From: Plesiocystis pacifica SIR-1
GTDB lineage: Bacteria; Myxococcota_A; Polyangia; Nannocystales; Nannocystaceae
DNA length: 49,756 bases
Reading direction: 5' to 3'
Assembly (NCBI RefSeq): GCF_000170895.1
Contig: NZ_ABCS01000075.1
Span: 1 to 49,756, forward strand
Both the position numbers and the translations under genes were made by a program. The notes below the pieces were generated by a model. It was not told the DNA's origin and did no database searches. It saw nothing but the letters and a program-made list of their open reading frames with translations. Below, piece after piece: positions 18,678-25,904 of this stretch. Position 1 is the stretch's first letter. The number at the start of each line of letters is the position of its first letter.

Positions 18678-21313
18678 CGCCGGCGTCGACGACCCCGACC
18701 ACCCGGCGCGGGCGGCTTCGCGGTCAGCGGATCCTCGGGCCAGTCGTGGCGAGGGTAGCGACGGCTCAAGCGGCGGCGCTGCTCGGGGTAGTGCTCGCGC
18801 CAAAAGCCGGCGAGGTCGGTGGTCACGGCGACGGCGTGCTTGTTGGGCGCGCGCAGGTGCAGGACCAGGGGCACCGCGCCGTCGAGGATGCGCGGGCCGT
18901 CGGCCATGCCGAAGAAGTCCTGGAGGCGCGAGCCGACCCACGGCGGCCGATCGGTCTCGTAGGTGATCCGCAAGCGACGACCGCCCGGGAGGCGCACGTG
19001 GCTGGGGGCGAGCCGGGCGAGGCTGCGGGGCGTCCCGGCGAGGGCGTCGAGCTCGAGCTCGATGGTGGTCAGCAGCCCGGCCTCGCGCAGCTCGGCGAAG
19101 CTGGTCCGCCCCGTGCACGCGCGCTCGAGGCTGCGGTCGACGAGGGTCTCGAAGTCCAGGCCCGCCCACAGCCCGCGCTGGCTGACCACGAACACGACCC
19201 GGCGGCGCAGCTGATCGAGGGCCTCGGCGTCACAAAAGGCGCTCGCGCCAGCTTGGCGCGCGGCCTCGAGCAAGGCCGCGCTCGCGCGCTCGGGGTCGAG
19301 GCGGGGCATGGCCGAGGACTCGATGGTCAGCTTGCCGTAGCGCAGGGCCGACTCGCCGAACACTCGCTCGCGCTTGGGGTCGAAGGCGACGCGCTCGAGG
19401 TCTTCGATGGTGTCGGCGTAGTGCTCGAGCAGCCAGTCGGGATCGATCGCCGAGGCCATCGACACCCGGGCCTGGCGGCGCAGGCCCTCGCGCCGCTCCT
19501 CGCTGCGCAGGGCGACGACCCACTGCGCCCGCACGCCGCTGCTCTCGGCGAGCTGGGCGGAGCCGCCGAAGGCGAACACGAGCCGGCGCTGGTCGTGCTC
19601 GTCGACGTCGACCCGCGCGACGCGGTCGGGGTGGGCGAGGAGCAGGGCCTCACGGACCCGCGCTTCGATCTCGGCCTTGGCCAGGCGCGGTTGTTTGTCT
19701 GCCCCTCGCCGCGCGAGCTTGCTCAGCTGCGCCGCGACGCGGCGCACGGACGCGAGCGCGCCCGGGTCGACGCTGCGCGGGGCTCGGCCCTCGTCGCGTC
19801 CACCACGCCCGAGCCACGCCATGGCCTCGAACACGTCCGCGTCGTCGATGCGCGTGGCTCGACTCCCGGGCGGACGCAGGGGCCGCTCGCTGAGCACGGC
19901 GGCCGCTCGGGCGACGGCCTGGCCGACCCCGAGCTCGACCCCGGCGACCAGCAAGCGCGCGAGCCGGGGGTGCACCGGGTAGGCCAACATCGCGCGGCCC
20001 GTGTCCGTCAGCGCGCCGGCGTCATCGATGGCGCCGAGGTGGAGCAGGAGCTCCCGCGCGACCGCGACGCTGGCCTCGGGCGGGGCCTCGAGCCAGGGCA
20101 AGCTCGCGTCGGTGACCTCGCGGATGCCCGCGGCCGCGAGCTCGAGGCACAGCCCGGCGAGCTCGAGGCGCTGGAGCTCGGGCAGGTCGTGGGCGCGGCG
20201 TTGGTCGTGGTTGGCCCGGGAGTACAGGCGCAGGCACAGGCCCGGGCGGGTCCGGCCCGCACGACCGGCGCGCTGGGCCGCCGACGCCCGGGAGATCGGG
20301 GCCAGGCTCAGGCGGGGCAGGCCCGTGCTCGGGTCGAAGTCCGCCACCCGGGCCAGGCCGCTGTCGACCACCGCGACCACGCCGTCGATGGTGATCGAGG
20401 TCTCCGCGACGTTCGTCGACAAGATCAGCTTGCCGCGCCGCAGGTCGCCCCGCGACACCGCCCGGTCCTGGGCCTCGCGGGACAGCTGCCCGTGGAGGGT
20501 CATGAGCTCGAGGCCCGCGCTCGCGGCCAGCTTGGCGCAGGCCTCCGCCGACGCGCGGATCTCTCGAGCGCCCGGCAAGAACACGAGCACGTGGCCGCCC
20601 TCGGGGGAGCGCGCCCCGACGCGGCCGTCCTCGACGAGCTCGCGCACGGCCGCGGCGACCTGGCGCTCGAGGGGGAGCTCGCCCCGGCTCGACTTCGCGC
20701 GGGCCTTGGGCGCGCGGTAGGCAACCTCCACGGGGAAGCTCCGGCCCTCGCTGCGCAGGCGCTCGGCCCCGAGGTGCGCCGCGATCGGCTCGGCGTCGAG
20801 GGTCGCGGACATCACCAGCACGTGCAGGCGCCGGTCGGCGGGGCAGCGCCCCTGCAGCCGGGTGAGCAGGGCGAGGAGCAGGTCGCCGTCGAGGTGGCGC
20901 TCGTGGAACTCGTCGAGGATCACCGCCGCCACGCCGGGCAGCTCGGGCTCGCTGCGAAGCCGACGCAAGAGCACGCCCTCGGTCATGAACAGCACGCGGG
21001 TCCGCGCCGAGACGGCCCGATCGAAGCGCACGCGGTAGCCCACGCGCTCGCCCACCACTTCGCCGACCATGCTCGCCACGCGCTGGGCCGAGAGCCGCGC
21101 GGCGAGCCGACGGGGCTGGAGCACGATGATCGTCCCGCCGTCTTGGGCCCGGTCGAGGCAGTCGAGCACCGCCACGGGCACGCGGGTGGTCTTGCCCGCT
21201 CCGGGCGGCGCCTCGATGACCAGGTTGGTGCGCGGGCCTCCGCTCTCGAGGCGCTCGCGCAGCGCCGGGAGGATCGCTTCAATCGGAAGCTCGCTCGGCA
21301 CCGCCTCGCTCAC
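18674..21313 (-). CDS. hrpB: HrpB-type ATP-dependent DEAH/RHA helicase
   Basis: About 879 aa. Walker A is PPGAGKTT at residues 36-43. Motif II reads DEFHERHLDGD, the HrpB-type variant of DEAH. Motif III is SATLD, motif V is STNVAETSITIDGV, and motif VI is QRAGRAGR. The C-terminal half has the HrpB-specific region and ends GRGRRRRR. Bacterial HrpB is a nucleic-acid helicase of poorly defined role. GTG at 21313 is preferred; an ATG at 21352 adds 13 residues. The stop codon overlaps folB on the other strand inside a GCTAGC palindrome. Confidence 0.93.
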   Translation of the reverse strand: MSEAVPSELPIEAILPALRERLESGGPRTNLVIEAPPGAGKTTRVPVAVLDCLDRAQDGGTIIVLQPRRLAARLSAQRVASMVGEVVGERVGYRVRFDRAVSARTRVLFMTEGVLLRRLRSEPELPGVAAVILDEFHERHLDGDLLLALLTRLQGRCPADRRLHVLVMSATLDAEPIAAHLGAERLRSEGRSFPVEVAYRAPKARAKSSRGELPLERQVAAAVRELVEDGRVGARSPEGGHVLVFLPGAREIRASAEACAKLAASAGLELMTLHGQLSREAQDRAVSRGDLRRGKLILSTNVAETSITIDGVVAVVDSGLARVADFDPSTGLPRLSLAPISRASAAQRAGRAGRTRPGLCLRLYSRANHDQRRAHDLPELQRLELAGLCLELAAAGIREVTDASLPWLEAPPEASVAVARELLLHLGAIDDAGALTDTGRAMLAYPVHPRLARLLVAGVELGVGQAVARAAAVLSERPLRPPGSRATRIDDADVFEAMAWLGRGGRDEGRAPRSVDPGALASVRRVAAQLSKLARRGADKQPRLAKAEIEARVREALLLAHPDRVARVDVDEHDQRRLVFAFGGSAQLAESSGVRAQWVVALRSEERREGLRRQARVSMASAIDPDWLLEHYADTIEDLERVAFDPKRERVFGESALRYGKLTIESSAMPRLDPERASAALLEAARQAGASAFCDAEALDQLRRRVVFVVSQRGLWAGLDFETLVDRSLERACTGRTSFAELREAGLLTTIELELDALAGTPRSLARLAPSHVRLPGGRRLRITYETDRPPWVGSRLQDFFGMADGPRILDGAVPLVLHLRAPNKHAVAVTTDLAGFWREHYPEQRRRLSRRYPRHDWPEDPLTAKPPAPGGRGRRRRR

Positions 21314-21364
21314 CGGGGCACCATAGAACTCGGCGCGCCGCGCTGGGTACAAATGAACAATGAA

Positions 21365-21395
21365 TTCAAACAGCTAGCCACCGTGGCGGTTTGAA
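21365..21395. promoter_or_regulatory. Inverted-repeat operator candidate upstream of feoAB
   Basis: TTCAAAC (21365-21371) is mirrored by GTTTGAA (21389-21395). Between them GCCAC (21377-21381) is mirrored by GTGGC (21383-21387). A TTGAAA at 21391-21396 in the right arm could be a -35 for feoA. It does not resemble the classical Fur box. The site lies in the divergent gap between hrpB and feoA. Confidence 0.45.
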
Positions 21396-21430
21396 ACGGC
21401 CTTGATAACTTGGTATCGCTCCCAATTGAA

Positions 21431-21691
21431 ATGCCTTTTCAAAAAAAGGGGCCGCCCACGCTCGCCCAGCTGCAGCCGGGGGAGCAGGGTCGGGTGCGTG
21501 CGGTGAGCGGTCGCGGGGCGATGACCGTGCGCTTGCTGGAGATGGGCTTCGTCCCCGGCGTCGAGGTCCGGGTGATCAAGCGCGCGCCCTTGGGCGATCC
21601 CTTCGAGCTGCGGCTGCGCGGCTACCACGTGTCCCTGCGCCGCAGTGAAGCCGAGCGCGTGGTCCTGGCCGAGGCGGAGGCGCGCGGGTGA
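21431..21691 (+). CDS. feoA: Ferrous iron transport accessory protein FeoA
   Basis: An 86-aa SH3-like protein from ATG 21431. Family marks are TLAQLQPGEQGRVRAV, RLLEMGFVPGVEVRVIKRAP, DPFELRLRGYHVSLRRSEA and the terminal VVLAE. FeoA is thought to modulate FeoB in the cytoplasm. The stop overlaps the GTG start of feoB, so the two are translationally coupled. No feoC follows. Confidence 0.94.
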   Translation: MPFQKKGPPTLAQLQPGEQGRVRAVSGRGAMTVRLLEMGFVPGVEVRVIKRAPLGDPFELRLRGYHVSLRRSEAERVVLAEAEARG

Positions 21692-23781
21692 AGGCGCTGC
21701 GCGTCGCCGTGGCCGGCAACCCCAACGTCGGCAAGACCAGCCTGTTCAACCTGCTCACGGGCTCGCGCTACAAGGTCGGCAACTACCCCGGCGTGACCGT
21801 CGAGACCCGCGAGGGCGGGCTGCGGGTCGAGGGTCGCGCGGTCGAGGGCGTGCGCCTGGTCGACCTGCCCGGCACCTACAGCCTCACGCCCATGGCCGAG
21901 GACGAGGCGGTGGCCTTCCGGGCGCTGACCGGGGCCGACGTCGAGGCGCCCGAGCTCGTGCTGCTGGTCCTCGACGCGACCAACCTCGGGCGCAACCTCT
22001 ACCTCGCCCTGCAGATCTTCGAGCTCGGCCTGCCCGTGGTCGTGGTCCTCAACATGGTCGACCTGGCCAAGGACGCGGGCGTCGGCGTGGACGCCCGCGC
22101 GCTCGAGGCCGCCCTGGGTCTGCCCGTGGTCGAGACCGTCGCGCGCACGGGCGAGGGCGTCCCCGAGCTCGCGGCGCGCTTGAAGTCGATGGCGGGCCAG
22201 CTCGAGCTCATGGAGCAGCGCCTCGTGCCTGCCCCCGAAGGCGGCGTGCTCGCGCGCTGTCTCGCGGACATGGGCGGCGACGGCCCGCGCCAGCGCTGGC
22301 TCCTGGCCGGTCGCGCGGCGGACCGCCTCGAGCTCGCCGCGCCCAGCGAGGCCGAGCGCCAGCGCGTCGACGGCCTCGACGAAGAGGCCGTACGCGAGGC
22401 CATGGCCGAGCTGGTCGGGGCGCGCTACGCCGAGGTCGATCGCCTGCTCGAGGGCCTGGGGCTCGGGGCCGACGCCGCCGAGTCCAGGGACGCCAACGTG
22501 GCCCCAGCCATGGCCACCTCCGAGAAGGTCGACGCCGTGCTCACCCACCGGGTGTTCGGCCCGCTGATCTTCGTCGCGGTCATGGCCCTGGTGTTCCAGT
22601 CGATCTTCTCGTGGGCCGACCCCTTCATGGGCGTGATCGAGGGCGGCGTGGGCTGGCTGTCCGAGGCCGCGCGCTCGATCCTCGGCCCCGGCCTGTTCAC
22701 GGACCTGGTCACCGAGGGCGTGATCGCCGGGGTCGGCAACGTCGTCGTCTTCGTCCCGCAGATCGCCCTGTTGTTCCTGTTCATCGGCTTGCTCGAGGAC
22801 TCGGGCTACATGGCCCGCGCGGCCTTCATCGTCGATCGGCTCATGGCCCGCGTCGGCCTCAACGGCAAGGCCTTCGTGCCGCTGCTGTCGGGCTACGCCT
22901 GCGCGATCCCGGCGATCATGAGCACGCGGACCATCGCGTCCTTCAAAGACCGGGTCGTCGCGATCTTGATGATCCCCTTCGTCAGCTGCAGCGCCCGCTT
23001 GCCGGTCTACACCCTCATCATCGGCACCTTGTTCGTGGCCGACGAGCGGGTGTTCGGCCCCTTCACCCAGGGCGGGCTGATCTTGCTGGCCATGTACGGC
23101 CTGTCGACGGTCTCCGCCCTGGTGCTCGGGGCGGTCTACAAGCGGACCTTGCTCAAGAGCCCGACCCCGCCGCTGGTGCTCGAGCTGCCGCCTTACCGCC
23201 TGCCGCGGATCCGCGACACCCTTCGCCACGTCTGGGACCGGACCCTCGACTTCCTGCGCGACGCCGGGACGATCATCTTGGCGGTGACGATCGTGCTGTG
23301 GGGCTTGCTGACCTTCCCGCGCGTCGACCCCAGCGAGCTCAGCGAAGGCGAGACGGCGATCGAGCGCTCGGTGGCCGGGACCGTCGGCAAGGCGATGGAG
23401 CCCGCGCTCGAGCCGATCGGCCAGGACTGGCGCATCGGCGTCGCGCTGATCGGCAGCTTCGCCGCGCGCGAGGTGCTCGTATCGACCTTGGGCCTCGTCT
23501 ACGACATCGAGGGCGCCGACGAGGACGACGCGCCCTTGCGCGACGCGATGCGCGAGGCGAAGGACCCCGAGACGGGCGAGCCTCGCTACTCGCCGCTGTC
23601 AGGCCTGGCGCTGATGGTGTTCTTCGTCTACGCCTGCCAGTGCATGTCGACCCTGGCGGTCGTCCGGCGCGAGACCGGCGGCTGGAAGTGGCCGATCTTC
23701 ATGTTGGTGAGCATGACGGTGATCGCGTATGTGGCGGCGTTGATCGTCTATCAGGGCGGGCAGCTGCTCGGGTTTGGATAG
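21688..23781 (+). CDS. feoB: Ferrous iron transporter FeoB
   Basis: A 697-aa inner-membrane Fe(II) transporter. The N-terminal G domain has G1 GNPNVGKTS (10-18), G2 in NYPGVTVE, G3 DLPG and G4 NMVD. A helical GDI-like spacer follows. The membrane region has the two Gate repeats, with the conserved Cys in YACAIPAIMSTRTI, plus SCSARLPVY and FAAREVLVSTLG. The length is at the short end for FeoB (about 700-770). It overlaps feoA by four bases. Downstream is a long non-coding repeat region. Confidence 0.96.
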   Translation: MKALRVAVAGNPNVGKTSLFNLLTGSRYKVGNYPGVTVETREGGLRVEGRAVEGVRLVDLPGTYSLTPMAEDEAVAFRALTGADVEAPELVLLVLDATNLGRNLYLALQIFELGLPVVVVLNMVDLAKDAGVGVDARALEAALGLPVVETVARTGEGVPELAARLKSMAGQLELMEQRLVPAPEGGVLARCLADMGGDGPRQRWLLAGRAADRLELAAPSEAERQRVDGLDEEAVREAMAELVGARYAEVDRLLEGLGLGADAAESRDANVAPAMATSEKVDAVLTHRVFGPLIFVAVMALVFQSIFSWADPFMGVIEGGVGWLSEAARSILGPGLFTDLVTEGVIAGVGNVVVFVPQIALLFLFIGLLEDSGYMARAAFIVDRLMARVGLNGKAFVPLLSGYACAIPAIMSTRTIASFKDRVVAILMIPFVSCSARLPVYTLIIGTLFVADERVFGPFTQGGLILLAMYGLSTVSALVLGAVYKRTLLKSPTPPLVLELPPYRLPRIRDTLRHVWDRTLDFLRDAGTIILAVTIVLWGLLTFPRVDPSELSEGETAIERSVAGTVGKAMEPALEPIGQDWRIGVALIGSFAAREVLVSTLGLVYDIEGADEDDAPLRDAMREAKDPETGEPRYSPLSGLALMVFFVYACQCMSTLAVVRRETGGWKWPIFMLVSMTVIAYVAALIVYQGGQLLGFG

Positions 23782-24046
23782 CTAGCGAGCTTGGGTCGCG
23801 CTATCGGGCGCTCGTGGTGCGGGCCTGCGGTGCTCGGTCGGCTTCGACGGTGCACCGCGGCCTATTCGGCGGGCGCCCTCCCTACTCCTGCGCTCGAGCC
23901 GAGCCACGCCTGGGTGCTCTTCCAAGACAGTACGCGGCTCGGTGCTCGTCGCAGGGATCCCTCCCACCGAGCGGCCTGCTTTGGGTTCGCAAGCTGAATG
24001 CTGGGGTCTCGGGCGAGCTGCGTTAGTTTGGGTGACGCGACGCTCG

Positions 24047-24200
24047 GGGTTGGTTGAGCCAGTGCTGCATGCGGTGAGGATTGGTTGACCGGTGCTGCAT
24101 GCGGTGAGGGTTGGTTGAACAGGTGCTGCATGCGGAGAGGGTTTGGTTGAACAGGTGCTGCATGCGGAGAGGGTTGGTTGAACAGGTGCTGCGTGCAGGC
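24047..24200 (+). repeat. Tandem repeat array, five ~31-bp units
   Basis: Units start at 24047, 24078, 24108, 24139 and 24171 (lengths 31, 30, 31, 32 and about 30). The core is GGGTTGGTTGAACAGGTGCT followed by GCATGCGG(A/T)GA. Every unit carries TTGGTTGA; four of five carry the palindrome GCATGC. A degenerate remnant TGGTTGAACAGGT recurs near 24264. Units abut directly, without unique spacers. Confidence 0.93.
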
Positions 24201-24350
24201 TTCATCGAACCAAAACCGATCGACGAGCCCGCCAGACCACACGACCGACGAGCCCGCCGAAGGCTGGTTGAACAGGTACCGGATACGGTGACGACTGGTC
24301 GCACCCGCGTTGCAGGGCATCTGGGTTTAGCGGTCGACGAGCCCGCCAGA

Positions 24351-24470
24351 CCACACCCCCCTTGGGGGGTGACCACACGCCCCCTAGGAGGCACGAACCC
24401 CATTGAGGACCAGCCAAAGAGGAGGAGCGGCAGCGACGAAGCGCCCCCGGTCCGAGGCGGCTGCGGGGGC
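24351..24470 (+). repeat. Two-hairpin dispersed element, copy A
   Basis: Hairpin 1 is CACCCCCC/GGGGGGTG (24354-24371). A ~70-nt middle contains GGCACGAAC, CCATTG and GGAGGAGCGG. Hairpin 2 is GCCCCCG/CGGGGGC (24443-24449 and 24464-24470), followed by six A residues. Copy B at 28214-28337 has the same order, spacing and orientation. Middle segments agree at roughly three quarters of positions by eye. Confidence 0.85.
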
Positions 24471-24477
24471 AAAAAAG

Positions 24478-24521
24478 GACCCGGCTTGAAGGACATCCCT
24501 CAATGTCCTCCAAACCGGGTC
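24478..24521. other. Long imperfect hairpin
   Basis: GACCCGG (24478-24484) pairs with CCGGGTC (24515-24521), and AGGACAT (24490-24496) pairs with ATGTCCT (24503-24509) around a CCCTCA loop. It follows copy A of the dispersed element directly. It could be a terminator or part of a small RNA. Confidence 0.75.
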
Positions 24522-24591
24522 TGGCTCGAGGGCCCCCTCAGACCCTCGTCGCCGCGGTCCAACTCACCGCGAGTCGGCCGCTGCGTTCATC

Positions 24592-24656
24592 GGCAATCGG
24601 GTCAACCCCGAGCTTTGATTGTTCGGGCTCACCACCGACGCGAGGACCCGATTGCC
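24592..24656. other. Spaced 12-bp perfect inverted repeat
   Basis: GGCAATCGGGTC (24592-24603) and GACCCGATTGCC (24645-24656) are perfect complements 41 nt apart. CCCGA/TCGGG (24607-24611 and 24623-24627) nests inside. It is not tRNA-like: no T-loop motif and no 7-bp acceptor layout. Confidence 0.8.
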
Positions 24657-24861
24657 TGTGACTGAACGATGCACGCATCGCCCAAAGGAGCAAGGCATGG
24701 GCCAGGATCGGCATACGTATGGCGAAATGCTGTGATCTCGGGATCTTAGCGAAAAGGGGGGCGGATTCGGACCTTCGAGAGGGCGTCGAGGGGTGGATGC
24801 GGATGCAGCCATGGCCGTCTCGGTGGCGAGTCGGGCAGTCGCCACCTTTGTGGCGGTGAAC

Positions 24862-25818
24862 TCAGCTCGCCTTGATGATCCGCGGTTTTGGACCCGAGAC
24901 CCGAGGGATCGTGGGGTTGAGCTCGAGGTAGTGGCTGCGCAAGACGTCGGCGATGTCGGCAAACCATTGCGCATGGGGGGAGCTGGCGCGCCACTGGAGG
25001 GTGAGGGTGCGGCCGGGCGGGGGCTTGGCGAAGCCGCGGACGACGAGGCCCTGGTTGTTGCGGACCTCGACCGGGAGGGCGCTGGCGGGGAGCAAGGTGG
25101 CCCCGAGCCCGCTCTCGACCATGCGCACGAGGGTGGAGACGCTGGCGGCGGCGACGGAGGTGGGGGGCGGGGGGCCGGCGAGGGCGCAGACTTCGATGGC
25201 CTGGTCGCGGAGGCAGTGGCCGTCTTGCATGAGGATCAAGCTCGCGCCGGTGATCTCCTCGGGCTCGAGGGCGCCGCGGGTGGCGAGGGGGTGGCCCTTG
25301 GGGGCGACGAGGACGAAGGGCTCGACGACGAGGTCGGGGCCGGCGAGGCCGGCGGCGTCGAAGGGGTGGGCGAGCAGGCCCAGATCGACGGCCCCGGCGC
25401 GCAGCTGGTCGAGGAGGACGTCGGTCTGGAGCTCGTGGATGGCGTAGCTGACCTCGGGGTAGAGCTCGCGCAGCTTGGCGAGGAGGCCGGGGAGGCCGTA
25501 GGGGGCGATGGTCGGGATGACGCCGAGGCGGAGGGTCCCGCGGCGGGCTCCGGACCAGGCATCGGCGGCGCTGACGAGCTCGCGGGCGCCGGCGAGGACC
25601 CGGCGGGCGCGCGCGACGATGTCCTCGCCGGCGGGGGTGACGATCACCCGGGGGCGGGCGCGCTCGAACAAGGTGAGGCCGAGGAGGCCCTCGACCTCGC
25701 GGACTTGCTTGCTCAGGGCAGGTTGGCTGACCCCGCACTGGCGGGCGGTCTCGCCAAAGTGACCGGTCTCGGCGAGGGCGACGAGGTACTCGAGCTGGCG
25801 CAGGGTCGGGAGGTTCAC
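24862..25818 (-). CDS. oxyR: OxyR-type LysR-family peroxide sensor
   Basis: A 318-aa LysR regulator starting at GTG 25818. The N-terminal winged helix reads LRQLEYLVALAETGHFGETA with QPALSKQVREVE. The redox motif DGHCLRDQAIEVC is present, with cysteines at 202 and 211; this matches the nine-residue spacing of the E. coli OxyR Cys199-Cys208 pair. It should therefore sense hydrogen peroxide by disulphide formation. It is divergent from katG with an 86-bp gap, the classical arrangement for direct control. Confidence 0.94.
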   Translation of the reverse strand: MNLPTLRQLEYLVALAETGHFGETARQCGVSQPALSKQVREVEGLLGLTLFERARPRVIVTPAGEDIVARARRVLAGARELVSAADAWSGARRGTLRLGVIPTIAPYGLPGLLAKLRELYPEVSYAIHELQTDVLLDQLRAGAVDLGLLAHPFDAAGLAGPDLVVEPFVLVAPKGHPLATRGALEPEEITGASLILMQDGHCLRDQAIEVCALAGPPPPTSVAAASVSTLVRMVESGLGATLLPASALPVEVRNNQGLVVRGFAKPPPGRTLTLQWRASSPHAQWFADIADVLRSHYLELNPTIPRVSGPKPRIIKAS

Positions 25819-25904
25819 GCCATAACCCTAGGATATCGAGTGTATGAGGACAATGTCTTGGCATCATGGCCGCGCGGGCCCTAGCTTGGTGTTCGAGACC
25901 CGCC
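25819..25904. promoter_or_regulatory. oxyR-katG divergent promoter region
   Basis: An 86-bp gap with a relatively AT-rich centre (about 25831-25865, GATATCGAGTGTATGAGG). It contains LysR-style T-N11-A dyads but not a clear match to the enteric OxyR tetra-ATAG consensus. Assigned as regulatory because both genes start from it. Confidence 0.55.

Larger units (their letters stand above)
23782..24861. other. 1.08-kb non-coding repeat-rich interval
   Basis: No frame here shows codon bias or homology I can support. Positions 23782-24046 hold nothing recognisable. Then come a five-unit tandem array (24047-24200); the words CGACGAGCCCGCC at 24221, 24246 and 24335, two of them extended by AGACCACAC; a two-hairpin dispersed element (24351-24470); a long hairpin (24478-24521); and a spaced inverted repeat (24592-24656). 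Close to the oxyR 3' end, GGTGGCGA (24822-24829) pairs with TCGCCACC (24839-24846), which could end oxyR transcription. The interval lies between convergent feoB and oxyR. Confidence 0.8.

Noticed and set aside
18266..21394. 1042-codon plus-strand frame through folB and opposite hrpB
   Set aside because: hrpB on the minus strand has all helicase motifs; the plus frame is compositionally a shadow.
24047..24200. CRISPR array
   Set aside because: Units are contiguous, with no unique spacers, and no cas genes are in the window.
24592..24656. tRNA-like structure
   Set aside because: Stem length, absence of a T-loop sequence and lack of a clover-leaf rule it out.
24023..24665. Small coding frames with repeated NQPSPHA-like peptides
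   Set aside because: They follow from the tandem DNA repeat, are open in several frames, and show no codon bias or start signals.
25819..25904. Enteric-type OxyR tetranucleotide box
   Set aside because: Spacing and ATAG/CTAT words do not match well enough to place a site; kept only as a general promoter region.
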